DNA from: Bacillota bacterium
GTDB taxonomy: Bacteria > Bacillota > Clostridia > Christensenellales > Aristaeellaceae
Direction of reading: 5' to 3'
DNA: 39,193 bases
Assembly (NCBI GenBank): GCA_023459275.1
Contig: JAEWVC010000011.1
Coordinates: forward strand, 1-39,193
Part shown: piece after piece, positions 16,480 through 24,927 of the stretch
How positions within the stretch are numbered: the first letter of the stretch is position 1
How the letters are laid out: the number at the start of each line of letters is the position of its first letter
Notes under the pieces: model-generated
The model's database searches: none
What the model was told of the DNA's origin: nothing
What the model saw: the letters and a program-made list of their open reading frames with translations, nothing else
Program-made: the position numbers and the translations under genes

Positions 16480-17505
16480 ATGGAAAAGCGTCTGGGAAGC
16501 CAAACAGTTTTGCTACCCTCCCGACCCGGAATCATCTCCGGGGCCGCCATTGCCGGCAAAAAGGAAAAGGAGGGCCCGCTGGGCAAGCTGTTCGACCAGA
16601 TCATCGAGGATGACACCTATGGCGAGGAAAGCTGGGAAAAGGCTGAAAGTCATTTCTTTTACACCGCGGTGAAGGAAAGCCTTAAAAAAGCGGGCCTGCT
16701 GGAAAAATCGGTCCATTATCTTCTGGGCGGTGATCTGCTCAACCAGATCATGGCCTCCACCATGGCGGCCAGGGAGCTGTCCATCCCGTTCCTGGGTCTG
16801 TACGGTGCCTGCTCCACCATGTCCGAAAGCCTGGCCATCGGCTCCATGCTGGTGGACGGGGGCTTTGCCCGGACGGTAGTCTGCGCGGCCAGCAGCCATT
16901 TTTGCACCGCGGAACGGCAGTACCGTTTTCCCTTGGAATATGGCAGCCAGCGCTGCCCCACCTCCCAATGGACGGTTACCGGCGCTGGGGCCACCCTATT
17001 GTCAAGCGACCCGGATTTAATCCCCAAAGCCCATGTGACCCACGTAACCGTGGGCCGCTTGGTGGACCTGGGCATCACCGACGCCAATAACATGGGTGCG
17101 GCCATGGCCCCTGCGGCGGCCGCCACCATCGCCGCGCATTTTCAGGATACGGGGCGCTCCGCCGCCGACTACGACAGGATCGTTTCAGGGGATTTGGGCC
17201 GGGTGGGCCACGACGCGCTGCTTGCCCTGATGGAAGAAAAGGGCGTACCTCTTGACTTTGACCGGTATATGGACTGCGGTCTGCAAATTTATGACGCCAA
17301 TCAGGATGTGCACGCCGGGGGAAGCGGCTGCGGCTGCTCGGCCTGCGTATTGAATTCCCTGCTGCTTAACAAATTGGCGTCAGGCGAATTCAGACGTATC
17401 CTGTTTATGGCTACCGGCGCGCTTTTGAGCCCCACAAGCAGCCAGCAAGGGGGCAGCATTCCCGGCGTGGCCCATGCCGTAGCCATCGAATCCGCGAAGG
17501 CATAA
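16480..17505 (+). CDS. spoVAD: Stage V sporulation protein AD (dipicolinic acid-binding)
   Basis: Thiolase-fold protein of 341 residues, the usual SpoVAD length, that binds dipicolinic acid on the spore inner membrane as part of the SpoVA complex. Hallmarks include the N-terminal LGSQTVLLPSRPGIISGAAIAGKKE, the FLGLYGACSTMSESLAIGSMLVDGG segment at the position of the thiolase nucleophile loop, and GSGCGCSACVLNSLLL near residue 280. The TAGGAGGA site overlaps the spoVAC stop, and the ATG is at 16480. Translation of C, D and E appears tightly linked by short gaps (11 and 13 nt). Confidence 0.97.
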   Translation: MEKRLGSQTVLLPSRPGIISGAAIAGKKEKEGPLGKLFDQIIEDDTYGEESWEKAESHFFYTAVKESLKKAGLLEKSVHYLLGGDLLNQIMASTMAARELSIPFLGLYGACSTMSESLAIGSMLVDGGFARTVVCAASSHFCTAERQYRFPLEYGSQRCPTSQWTVTGAGATLLSSDPDLIPKAHVTHVTVGRLVDLGITDANNMGAAMAPAAAATIAAHFQDTGRSAADYDRIVSGDLGRVGHDALLALMEEKGVPLDFDRYMDCGLQIYDANQDVHAGGSGCGCSACVLNSLLLNKLASGEFRRILFMATGALLSPTSSQQGGSIPGVAHAVAIESAKA

Positions 17506-17518
17506 GGAGGAAACCGGT

Positions 17519-17878
17519 ATGCTCATGTACCTGAAGGCTTTTTTGGTGGGCGGGCTCCTATGCGCCATCGGTGAATTTTTTGTAATGAAGACGGCCGCCA
17601 CTCCAGCCCGCATCCTGGTAGGCTATATCGTTTCGGGCGCCGTGTTGAGCGCTTTGGGTATCTACGGGTTTCTTGTGGATTTCGCCGGGGCCGGCGCCAC
17701 CGTTCCCTTGACGGGCTTCGGCCACGCGCTGAGCCAGGGCGTGATCCATGCCGTACAGGAGGTGGGCTTTCTGGGTGCGTTCACCGGCGGGCTGACAGCC
17801 ACCTCCGGGGGCATCACTGCGGCGGTCATGTTCGGCACGCTGGTAGCCATGCTTTTCAAACCCCGGGCAAAAGGATAA
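17519..17878 (+). CDS. spoVAE: Stage V sporulation protein AE
   Basis: Small membrane subunit of the SpoVA dipicolinate channel, 119 residues with three to four membrane segments. Motifs LKAFLVGGLLCAIGEFF, FAGAGATVPLTGFGHALSQGVI and GGLTATSGGITAAVMFGTLVAMLF match SpoVAE (the SpoVAEB part) and resemble SpoVAC, to which it is related. AAGGAGG precedes the ATG at 17519. The stop is only 1 nt from the stop of the convergent AraC-type gene, and no terminator is visible between them. Confidence 0.95.
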   Translation: MLMYLKAFLVGGLLCAIGEFFVMKTAATPARILVGYIVSGAVLSALGIYGFLVDFAGAGATVPLTGFGHALSQGVIHAVQEVGFLGAFTGGLTATSGGITAAVMFGTLVAMLFKPRAKG

Positions 17879-17879
17879 A

Positions 17880-19064
17880 TCATACGGCGCCTTTATACTC
17901 CGCCGGGGTCATGCCCATATACTTCTTGAACACCGCGGTGAAATGGCTTTGGGAGCAAAACTGATAAAACGCCGCAATTTCCGAAACGGTGCTTCGGCTG
18001 TACCGCAAAAAATGGCACGCCTCCTCAATGCGGCGCTTTTTTACGAACGCCGTGATGGATGTGCCTGTTTCCTGCTTGAAACGGCTGGACAGATAATCCG
18101 GATGGATATACACATGCCCCGCGATCATGGGCACGGTAAGCTTCTCCGACAGGTGCCGGTCGATGTAGGCGATGGCGCTGCGGACGACGCCGGACAGGGA
18201 CGCGGCGGCCTTTGCGTTCACCTGGTCGATGAAGCGCAGCACCATGGCTTCCTCCAGCGCTTCCAGGGATTTGAGTTCCATTGCGTTTTCAATGGTCTGA
18301 ATAAAGGTGTCCGAAAGGGTGAAAGCTTCGTCCGCCGGCACGCCGCCCGAAATGGCGGCCCTGGTAAAGAGTGTGCAGCTGCAGATAAGGGAATTTTTCA
18401 GGCTGCGCAGCGGGTCCTTGGCCAGGGTGGCGCGCTTTAAGCGGTTGATCTCCGCAAGCACCTTGACGGCGTTCTCCCGGTCCCCATGGCTGATCAGGCG
18501 CACCTCCTCCTGTTCCAGAAAAAAGGGAGGATGCTGAAACTGCGCCATCCTGTTTTCATAGGTCTGCTCAAAATAATTCTTGCCCACATCAGGCAGCAGG
18601 ACCGGGGCAGGGCCCGGTATGGACGCGTTTCCGGAAAAAAGCCGTTCCAGCAGCTTGCCCGTATAAAAATAATTGTCTTCCGTCAAAAGTGTCATGGCAC
18701 GCCAATGGGCCGCGATCTCCTCCCGCTTGCCAAGAGGCAGCCGCAAAGCGCGGATGCGCCGCAGGATTTCCCCTTCCGTCGGCTGCTTCAGCGCAAACGG
18801 GCCGCATAGCAGCGATGCGCCTGCGTCCAAGTCGAAGTAAATATAGTGCTCTTTGTACCTGTTCATCAGAAATTGCGCCGTTGCCACCTGGCCAGGGCTG
18901 GGCGACAGGGAGGAAAGCGCGGTTTCCCCCTCCAGCACTTCCGCTGCGCAAAGCGTTTTGCCTGGCAGCGCTATTTCGCAATGCGCCCTATCATAGACCG
19001 CTGTCGGCACCCGGCAAGCCTGGTGGAACATCCGGGCCAAATGCAGGATATCGGAATGCAACAT
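17880..19064 (-). CDS. AraC family transcriptional regulator
   Basis: Regulator of 394 residues with an N-terminal sensory region that I do not recognise and a C-terminal AraC double helix-turn-helix over the last ~100 residues (AYIDRHLSEKLTVPMIAGHVYIHPDYLSSRFKQETG ... VSEIAAFYQFCSQSHFTAVFKKYMGMTPAEYK). The ATG at 19064 is preferred over an upstream TTG because GAGGGG lies 10 nt before it. It is divergent from the sugar importer and GH65 gene, which makes those its likely target. The importer promoter region has a TATACT -10 but no clear -35, which suits an activator. The ligand is probably the imported sugar, by inference. Confidence 0.88.
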   Translation of the reverse strand: MLHSDILHLARMFHQACRVPTAVYDRAHCEIALPGKTLCAAEVLEGETALSSLSPSPGQVATAQFLMNRYKEHYIYFDLDAGASLLCGPFALKQPTEGEILRRIRALRLPLGKREEIAAHWRAMTLLTEDNYFYTGKLLERLFSGNASIPGPAPVLLPDVGKNYFEQTYENRMAQFQHPPFFLEQEEVRLISHGDRENAVKVLAEINRLKRATLAKDPLRSLKNSLICSCTLFTRAAISGGVPADEAFTLSDTFIQTIENAMELKSLEALEEAMVLRFIDQVNAKAAASLSGVVRSAIAYIDRHLSEKLTVPMIAGHVYIHPDYLSSRFKQETGTSITAFVKKRRIEEACHFLRYSRSTVSEIAAFYQFCSQSHFTAVFKKYMGMTPAEYKGAV

Positions 19065-19095
19065 GATTAACAATCCCCTCTAAAATATGTTTCAT

Positions 19096-19124
19096 ATGAT
19101 AAATAGATATAAGTATTTTATCAT
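19096..19124. promoter_or_regulatory. Interrupted inverted repeat in the AraC/sugar-importer divergent region
   Basis: ATGATAAATA (19096-19105) and TATTTTATCAT (19114-19124) form an AT-rich inverted repeat with one extra base in the right arm. It sits between the divergent starts and could be an operator for the AraC-type protein or another regulator. Confidence 0.4.
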
Positions 19125-19164
19125 GTAATTAAGAATATTGATATACGAATCTTAAAAAAGTGGG

Positions 19165-19170
19165 TATACT
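19165..19170 (+). promoter_or_regulatory. Possible -10 element of the sugar importer promoter
   Basis: TATACT at 19165-19170, about 75 bp before the binding-protein ATG. No good -35 lies 16-18 bp upstream (TTGATA at 19138 would need a 21-bp spacer), so activator dependence is plausible. Confidence 0.35.
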
Positions 19171-19244
19171 ATACACAAAACCGCCGGTACGGGGAAATCA
19201 GCGCTGCAAGCCCCTTCCGGCCAATGAAATAAGGAGGAATACCC

Positions 19245-20432
19245 ATGAAAAAATGGACGGTTCTTTTCTTGGCGCTGGCATTGGTGCTGGCATCCACTGC
19301 GGCTATGGCTGAGCCCGTCACCATCCGTTTTGCTGCACAAAGCGACAGCACTCCCGCCACCCAGGCGGTGGTAGACGCCTTCAATGCCTCCCAGAGCGCG
19401 TACAAGGTGGAATGGGTGGACATGACCAACGACTCCGGCGCCATGCGGGAGCAGCTGATCACCACATTGAAGGCCGGCAGCGCGGAATATGACGTGCTAT
19501 CCCTGGATGTGGTCTGGGCCGGCGAGTTCGCCGCTGCCGGATACATCGCGCCCCTTGATCTGCTCATGGACGACGCCGGGCTGAATCCCGCCGACTACAA
19601 CGCGGGCTCCATGGCTTCCGGCACATACAACGGCAAGGTGTACGTGATGCCCTTCTTCCCCGACCTGGGCATGCTCTACTACCGCAAGGATATCGTTTCC
19701 GCTGAGGACGAAGCGAAGTTGATCGCCGGGGACTATACCTTTGCCGATCTGCAGGCCATGGCGGAAAAGTACATGGGACAAAACGGCACCACCACGGGTT
19801 TTGTATTCCAGTCCGCGCTGTATGAGGGCCTGGTATGCAACACCAACGAATTCACGGCCAACTGGACCGATGTAAAAGGCGGTCTCACCGCCATGAAGGC
19901 CCTGATCGACTCCAAGGCCACGCCCGACAACATCATGACCTATACCGAGGGTGAGACGCACAACTCCTTCATCAAGGGTGAGAGCGTGTTTGCCCGCAAC
20001 TGGCCGTATCAGTGGGGCATGATCAAGAGCGAAGGCACCATCACCACCGATCAGGCCGGCGTGGCCCCCCTGCCCGGCGGCTCCACCGTGGGCGGCTGGC
20101 TGCTGGCCATCAACAAGAACAGCGCCAATCAGGAAGGCGCCTTTGAGTTCCTGAAATTCCTCAACAGCGAGGCGGGCCAGGTGATCATGTCCACCGGCGG
20201 CTACCTGCCCGGCAACAACGCCATGCTCTCCAATGAGGAGATCATCAAGAACAATGAGCTGCTCTCCATGGAGGGCTTCAAAAACGCTCTGAAGACCACC
20301 ATCGCCCGTCCCGTGTCCGCCGAATACGCCAAGGTGTCCGATGCGCTGCAGCAGGCCATCTACGGCTACCTGAACGGCTCCACGGACATCGACACGGCTG
20401 TGACCGCCGTCCAGGCGGCCCTTGCCCAATAA
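19245..20432 (+). CDS. Sugar ABC transporter substrate-binding protein (trehalose/maltose type)
   Basis: Family 1 extracytoplasmic solute-binding protein of 395 residues. The signal peptide MKKWTVLFLALALVLASTAAMA ends at an AMA-E signal peptidase I site, and there is no cysteine for lipidation. IRFAAQSDSTPATQAVVDAFNAS, YDVLSLDVVWAGEFAAAGYIAPLD and LPGGSTVGGWLLAINKNS resemble ThuE/LpqY-type binding proteins for trehalose and related disaccharides. It follows AAGGAGGAAT with ATG at 19245. Permease genes and a GH65 phosphorylase follow in the same direction, so an alpha-linked glucose disaccharide is the likely ligand; no ATPase gene is in the locus, suggesting a shared MsmK-like ATPase elsewhere. 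Confidence 0.9.
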   Translation: MKKWTVLFLALALVLASTAAMAEPVTIRFAAQSDSTPATQAVVDAFNASQSAYKVEWVDMTNDSGAMREQLITTLKAGSAEYDVLSLDVVWAGEFAAAGYIAPLDLLMDDAGLNPADYNAGSMASGTYNGKVYVMPFFPDLGMLYYRKDIVSAEDEAKLIAGDYTFADLQAMAEKYMGQNGTTTGFVFQSALYEGLVCNTNEFTANWTDVKGGLTAMKALIDSKATPDNIMTYTEGETHNSFIKGESVFARNWPYQWGMIKSEGTITTDQAGVAPLPGGSTVGGWLLAINKNSANQEGAFEFLKFLNSEAGQVIMSTGGYLPGNNAMLSNEEIIKNNELLSMEGFKNALKTTIARPVSAEYAKVSDALQQAIYGYLNGSTDIDTAVTAVQAALAQ

Positions 20433-20446
20433 CTTATGCCTGTAAG

Positions 20447-20508
20447 CCGGAGGCGGAACCCTTTCACCCCTCCGGCGCGGGGCCGTGACCAGCTGGCCGC
20501 GGCCCCGC
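20447..20508 (+). promoter_or_regulatory. Two GC-rich stem-loops between binding protein and permease genes
   Basis: CCGGAGG (20447-20453) pairs with CCTCCGG (20469-20475), and GCGGGGCCG (20477-20485) with CGGCCCCGC (20500-20508). No T-tract follows, so they probably protect or terminate part of the binding-protein message. Confidence 0.65.
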
Positions 20509-20542
20509 CTTCCTGATACGACCATCCCAGGAGGTGGAGCGC

Positions 20543-21754
20543 ATGCGCCGCGGCATGACATGGAAGCAATTCCTGTTTGTGCTGCCCCTGCTATTGCTGG
20601 TGGCGGTATTTTCCCTGTACCCCATATTCAGCTCCGGCTTGTACACGCTGTTCGACTACCAGACCAACGACCAGACGCGCAACAGCCTGTATACCGGTGG
20701 AAACCTGAACGCGGAGCTATTCCATGAGGATGGTCTGTACCTGAACCACTACCTCAAGCGGGATCTCGAAAAGGTGGACGAGGCCGGGAAGGCGGTCATC
20801 ACTGCCTTGATGGCGGACATCGACGCCAGGATGGTGCCCTATGAAAATGTCAAGGGCACGCTGTCCCTGTCCGCCGGGGACGCGGAATCCATCGCCGCCT
20901 TCGTGGATGATGTGGAGGCTCGGTTAGCCGTACTGGCACAGAGCTATCCGGACGCCGGGCTGCAAACCCCGGGCAAGGCCGCATCGTACCTGCCGGAGAT
21001 GCGCAGCTGCGTGGTGGGCTCCAACTTCATCGGCCTTGCTGGCTATCAAAAGCTTCTTCATGACCAGCGCTTCTTCCAGGCGCTGTACAACACCCTGGTA
21101 TTCACCGTGATCTCCGTGGCCATTGAGCTTGTTCTGGGCATGGCGCTGGCCATGATCCTGGACAAGTCCATACGGGGCATCGGCATCGTGCGCACCACCT
21201 CCCTGATTCCCTGGGCCATCCCCACCGCCGTGTCCGCGCTGATCTGGACGTACCTGTACGACGGCACCAGCGGCATTGTGGCCAGGATCTTCACCCAGGT
21301 GGGGCTTTTGAAATCGCCGGAACTGCTGTTGACCAGCATCCACGGTACCATGGCCGCCGCCATCCTGGCGGACGTGTGGAAGACCACGCCCTACATGGCG
21401 CTTTTGCTGCTGGCCGGTCTGCAAATCATCGACCGGGGGCTGTATGAGTCTTCCTCCATCGACGGTGCCGGCGCGGTGCGCACCTTTACCAGCATCACGC
21501 TGCCCATGCTCAAGCCCTCCATGCTGGTGGCGCTCCTGTTCCGCACCCTGGATGCCTTCCGGGTATATGACCTGATCGCGGTGCTTACCAAGGGCACGCC
21601 GGAGACGCTTTCCATCTACGCCTACAAGGTAATGGTCAGCCAGAGCAACTACGGCTACGGCGCCGTGATCGTATTGGCCATGTTCCTGTGCGTGGCGGCT
21701 ATCGCCTTCCTGTATGTAAAGGTGCTGGGCGCCGAGCTGATTACCGACGACTGA
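20543..21754 (+). CDS. Sugar ABC transporter permease (MalF/SugA type) with outer insertion
   Basis: First permease of the sugar importer, 403 residues, about 100 more than a typical SugA. TM1 is at about 9-28. An insertion of roughly 120 residues (about 42-160, hydrophilic and helical, with LKRDLEKVDEAGKAVITALM) separates it from the usual FIGLAGYQKLL motif at 162, reminiscent in position of the periplasmic P2 loop of E. coli MalF, though no similarity is claimed. The EAA loop is ESSSIDGAGAVRTFTSITLPML. The ATG at 20543 lies 8 nt after AGGAGG (20529-20534); the GTG at 20534 overlaps that site and is rejected. It pairs with the next permease. Confidence 0.9.
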   Translation: MRRGMTWKQFLFVLPLLLLVAVFSLYPIFSSGLYTLFDYQTNDQTRNSLYTGGNLNAELFHEDGLYLNHYLKRDLEKVDEAGKAVITALMADIDARMVPYENVKGTLSLSAGDAESIAAFVDDVEARLAVLAQSYPDAGLQTPGKAASYLPEMRSCVVGSNFIGLAGYQKLLHDQRFFQALYNTLVFTVISVAIELVLGMALAMILDKSIRGIGIVRTTSLIPWAIPTAVSALIWTYLYDGTSGIVARIFTQVGLLKSPELLLTSIHGTMAAAILADVWKTTPYMALLLLAGLQIIDRGLYESSSIDGAGAVRTFTSITLPMLKPSMLVALLFRTLDAFRVYDLIAVLTKGTPETLSIYAYKVMVSQSNYGYGAVIVLAMFLCVAAIAFLYVKVLGAELITDD

Positions 21755-21769
21755 GAGGAGGGGAGCAAA

Positions 21770-22648
21770 ATGACGGCCATCCCTGTCAAACCAAAATCCA
21801 AGCATGTAAGGACCATCGGGGAGCGCAAGCTTTTAGCCGCCATCGTGGCCGGCTTGGTCATCGCGCTGTTCCTGATCGTAAATGTGTTCCCCTTCTTCTG
21901 GGTACTGGTCACCTCCTTCAAGCCCGGCAGCGAGATCTACGGGGCGACCACAGCCTTCCGGATCATCGCCAATGCGCCCACCCTGGACAACTACGTCAAG
22001 GTGATCGGCAAAGGGATCCTGCACTCCGTGGGCAACAGCTTCATCGTGTCCTCCATGACCACGGCCTATGTGGTGATCGTGGCCTCCATGTCCGCGTACA
22101 TTCTGGCTAGGTTCCACTTCCGGGGCAAGGTGTTTTTGATGGGGCTGATCCTGGGAATTTCCATGTTCCCGCAGATGGTGATCGTGGGTCCCGTGTTCAA
22201 CATGTTCTACCGGTTCAAAATGCTCAACAGCTACTGGGTTGCATTGGCCTACTCCACCATCACGCTGCCTTCGGCGGTGTGGATCATGGTGGCCCACTTC
22301 AAACGCATTCCCCTTTCTGTGGAGGAGGCGGCGCGCATGGACGGCTGCTCCCAGTGGCGGATGCTCTGGCAGGTGATTTTCCCCATGGCCGCGCCCGGTG
22401 TGTTCACCACCGCCATCATGACCTTTATTGCCGCTTGGAATGAATACCTGCTGACATTGACGCTGAACTCCGACAAGAATTTCCACACGGTGCCGGTGGC
22501 CATCAACGCCCTGCGCACCCAGTTCACCATCCTATGGGGGGAGATCACGGCGGCCACCATCGTGGTGGTGATCCCCACGCTGGCCATCGTTCTCCTATTC
22601 CAGAAACAAATTGTGGCCGGGATCACCACCGGCGCCGTCAAGGAATGA
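21770..22648 (+). CDS. Sugar ABC transporter permease (MalG/SugB type)
   Basis: Second permease, 292 residues with six membrane segments. It has VNVFPFFWVLVTSFKPGSEI near the start, the EAA loop SVEEAARMDGCSQWRMLWQVIFPMAAPG and a C-terminal FQKQIVAGITTGAVKE, all standard for MalG-type subunits. GAGGAGGGGAG precedes the ATG at 21770. Its stop overlaps the first possible start of the GH65 gene (ATGATG at 22645), indicating coupled translation of transport and breakdown. Confidence 0.93.
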   Translation: MTAIPVKPKSKHVRTIGERKLLAAIVAGLVIALFLIVNVFPFFWVLVTSFKPGSEIYGATTAFRIIANAPTLDNYVKVIGKGILHSVGNSFIVSSMTTAYVVIVASMSAYILARFHFRGKVFLMGLILGISMFPQMVIVGPVFNMFYRFKMLNSYWVALAYSTITLPSAVWIMVAHFKRIPLSVEEAARMDGCSQWRMLWQVIFPMAAPGVFTTAIMTFIAAWNEYLLTLTLNSDKNFHTVPVAINALRTQFTILWGEITAATIVVVIPTLAIVLLFQKQIVAGITTGAVKE

Positions 22649-22653
22649 TGCAC

Positions 22654-24927
22654 ATGCAGCTTATTCGGCATGATCTAAATAAGAACGATATCGCTCTAAT
22701 GGAAACGCTCTTTCATACCGCCAACGGCTATCTTGGGGTGCGCGGCTGCCTGGAGGAAGGCGCCCCGGAGGGCGCCGCCACCATCCGGGGCGCCTACATC
22801 AACGGTTTTTACGATGAAAAGCCCATCTCCTATGGCGAAAAGCTGTACGGCTTCCCAGAAACCCAGCAAACCATTGTCAACCTTCCGGATGTGCAGACGG
22901 TCAATGTGTACCTGGGCGAAGAACGGTTCGATGCTTTTCAGGGGGAACTGCTTTCCCATGAGCGGGAGCTTGACATGGCCGCGGGGGAAACCGTCCGCCG
23001 TGCACGCTGGCGCGGACGCTCCGGCAAGGAAATTGCAATAGAGGTACGGCGCATGGCTTCCTTTGACACAAAGGAGCTGTTTGTGCTGGAATACGCCGTC
23101 ACGTCCGTGGATTACGACGGTCCCTTGGCCTTTGTATCCTCACAAAACGCCCATGTCACCAATTTCTTCGATCCAGATGACCCCCGGGTAGCCGCAGCCC
23201 CCCACGAGTTTTTGCATACGGAAAAAACCTTCGCGGAGGGAGATTTCTCTTTCATCGTCTGCCGTACCAAGACCACGGGGCTTGCCATGGTTTCCGCCGT
23301 GGCCCACGATTATCCGGCGGGGTTTTCAAAAACGCGGGAAACCGTTCCCGGCCTTATGACGGAGCGGTTCCTGGGGCACATTGCCCCCGGAGAAACGGCA
23401 AGGCTCGTCAAGCGCTGCGTATTTACCGACGCAAGACGGCATGGCGATCCCTTGGAAAGCGCCAGGGGGCTTCTTAAAGCAGCGCAAAGGACGGATCTTG
23501 CGGACCTGCGGGCAAGTCAAAGAGCCTGCCTGCAAAAATTTTGGGCGGTATCCAGGGTGGAGATTTCCGGGGACGATGCTTTGCAGGAATGCATGGACTA
23601 CAGCCTGTACGCCCTTTTGCAGTCCGCCGGGCGGGACGGCGTGTCCAACGTGGCCGCCAAGGGCCTGAGCGGGGAGGGCTACGAGGGGCACACCTTCTGG
23701 GATACGGAAATCTATGTTTTTCCCTTCTTCCTGCTTACAGACCGGGAGGAGGCAAGGCGGCTGCTGAAATACCGCCACGATCTGCTGGACAGCGCCCGGG
23801 CCCATGCGCGCCTGATGGGGCACCAAAGGGGCGCGCTGTATCCCTGGCGCACCATCGCCGGCCCGGAGTGTTCCGGCTATTTCCCCTCCGGTTCGGCGCA
23901 GTACCACATCAACGGGGACATTGCCCACGCCTTCATCCAATATTATCTGGCTACGGACGACTTGGCTTTTATGGTGGATTTCGGCGCGGAGGTGCTTATC
24001 GAAACCGCCCGGCTGTGGCTGGACGCGGGCCATATGAGCAACGGTACCTTCCGCATCGACGATGTGACCGGCCCCGACGAATATACCTGCATCGTCAACA
24101 ACAACTATTATACCAACGCCGCCGCCAGGGAAAACCTGCTATTCGCGGCGGAAATCTGTAAGCGTCTAAAAAAGGAAGGGCTCTTTTCGCCCCTCCAAAA
24201 AATGCTGTCCGTTACGGAAACGGAGATCCGGGAATTTCAGGAGGCCGGGGAGCGGATGTACCTGCCCTATGACCGGGAGCTTGGCATCTGCGCTCAGGAC
24301 GACAGCTTTCTGCAAAAAAAACGGCTGAACCTTCAGGAAATCCCGAAAGACCGCTTTCCCCTGCTGCTTCATTACCATCCCCTGTTTCTGTACAGGCATC
24401 AGGTATGCAAGCAGGCGGACACGGTGCTGGCGCATTTCCTGTTTGAGGACTTGACAGATAAAGAAACCATGGCCAGGACGTATGACTACTACGAGCAATT
24501 GACCACCCACGATTCCTCCCTCTCCGCCTGCGTGTTCTCCATCATGGCCGCGCGGCTGGGGAGGATGGACAAGGCGGAAGCGTATTTCCGCAAAACAGCC
24601 TTCCTGGACCTGCACAACGAACACAAGAACACCAAGGATGGGCTGCACACCGCCAACCTGGGCGGCGCATACCTGGCCATCGCGGCGGGATTCGCGGGGC
24701 TGCGCATCAAGAAAGACGGGCTTACCCTTCGCCCCCGGCTGCCGGCCGGCCTGAAAGGCTATGGGTTCCGGTTCCTGTTCAGGGGCAACCTGCTCTTTTG
24801 CCGGGTACAGCAAGACATATGCACGCTTTCGCTGGAAAGCGGCCCCCCGGTCACAGCCCGGGTCCATGGGGAGGAAACCGTCCTTTCAGGAACGGTGGCC
24901 GTGAGCATCCCTTCAGGCGAAGCCTGA
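22654..24927 (+). CDS. Glycoside hydrolase family 65 disaccharide phosphorylase (trehalose/maltose/kojibiose type)
   Basis: Cytoplasmic enzyme that probably phosphorolyses an alpha-glucosyl disaccharide to beta-glucose 1-phosphate and a sugar. About 757 residues, the usual GH65 size. The N-terminal beta-sandwich contains TLFHTANGYLGVRGCLEEGAP. The catalytic (alpha/alpha)6 barrel has GYEGHTFWDTEIYVFPFF and DVTGPDEYTCIVNNNYYTN, whose Glu (about residue 476) is the general acid, then VCKQADTVLAHF and GLHTANLGGAYLAIAAGFAGLRI. Three starts are possible (22645, 22648, 22654); 22654 lies 9 nt after AAGGA and is preferred. Position behind a ThuE-like importer favours trehalose or a similar sugar. No beta-phosphoglucomutase gene lies next to it. 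It ends directly against the convergent oxidoreductase stop. Confidence 0.9.
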   Translation: MQLIRHDLNKNDIALMETLFHTANGYLGVRGCLEEGAPEGAATIRGAYINGFYDEKPISYGEKLYGFPETQQTIVNLPDVQTVNVYLGEERFDAFQGELLSHERELDMAAGETVRRARWRGRSGKEIAIEVRRMASFDTKELFVLEYAVTSVDYDGPLAFVSSQNAHVTNFFDPDDPRVAAAPHEFLHTEKTFAEGDFSFIVCRTKTTGLAMVSAVAHDYPAGFSKTRETVPGLMTERFLGHIAPGETARLVKRCVFTDARRHGDPLESARGLLKAAQRTDLADLRASQRACLQKFWAVSRVEISGDDALQECMDYSLYALLQSAGRDGVSNVAAKGLSGEGYEGHTFWDTEIYVFPFFLLTDREEARRLLKYRHDLLDSARAHARLMGHQRGALYPWRTIAGPECSGYFPSGSAQYHINGDIAHAFIQYYLATDDLAFMVDFGAEVLIETARLWLDAGHMSNGTFRIDDVTGPDEYTCIVNNNYYTNAAARENLLFAAEICKRLKKEGLFSPLQKMLSVTETEIREFQEAGERMYLPYDRELGICAQDDSFLQKKRLNLQEIPKDRFPLLLHYHPLFLYRHQVCKQADTVLAHFLFEDLTDKETMARTYDYYEQLTTHDSSLSACVFSIMAARLGRMDKAEAYFRKTAFLDLHNEHKNTKDGLHTANLGGAYLAIAAGFAGLRIKKDGLTLRPRLPAGLKGYGFRFLFRGNLLFCRVQQDICTLSLESGPPVTARVHGEETVLSGTVAVSIPSGEA

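Noticed and set aside
20434..20510. The hairpins after the sugar binding-protein gene as a full terminator
   Set aside because: No T-tract follows and the permease genes downstream have no promoter of their own in view, so full termination is unlikely.
22699..22716. ATGGAAACGCTCTTTCAT, cre-like, near the GH65 start
   Set aside because: The right half is out of register with the cre consensus and it is within coding sequence.
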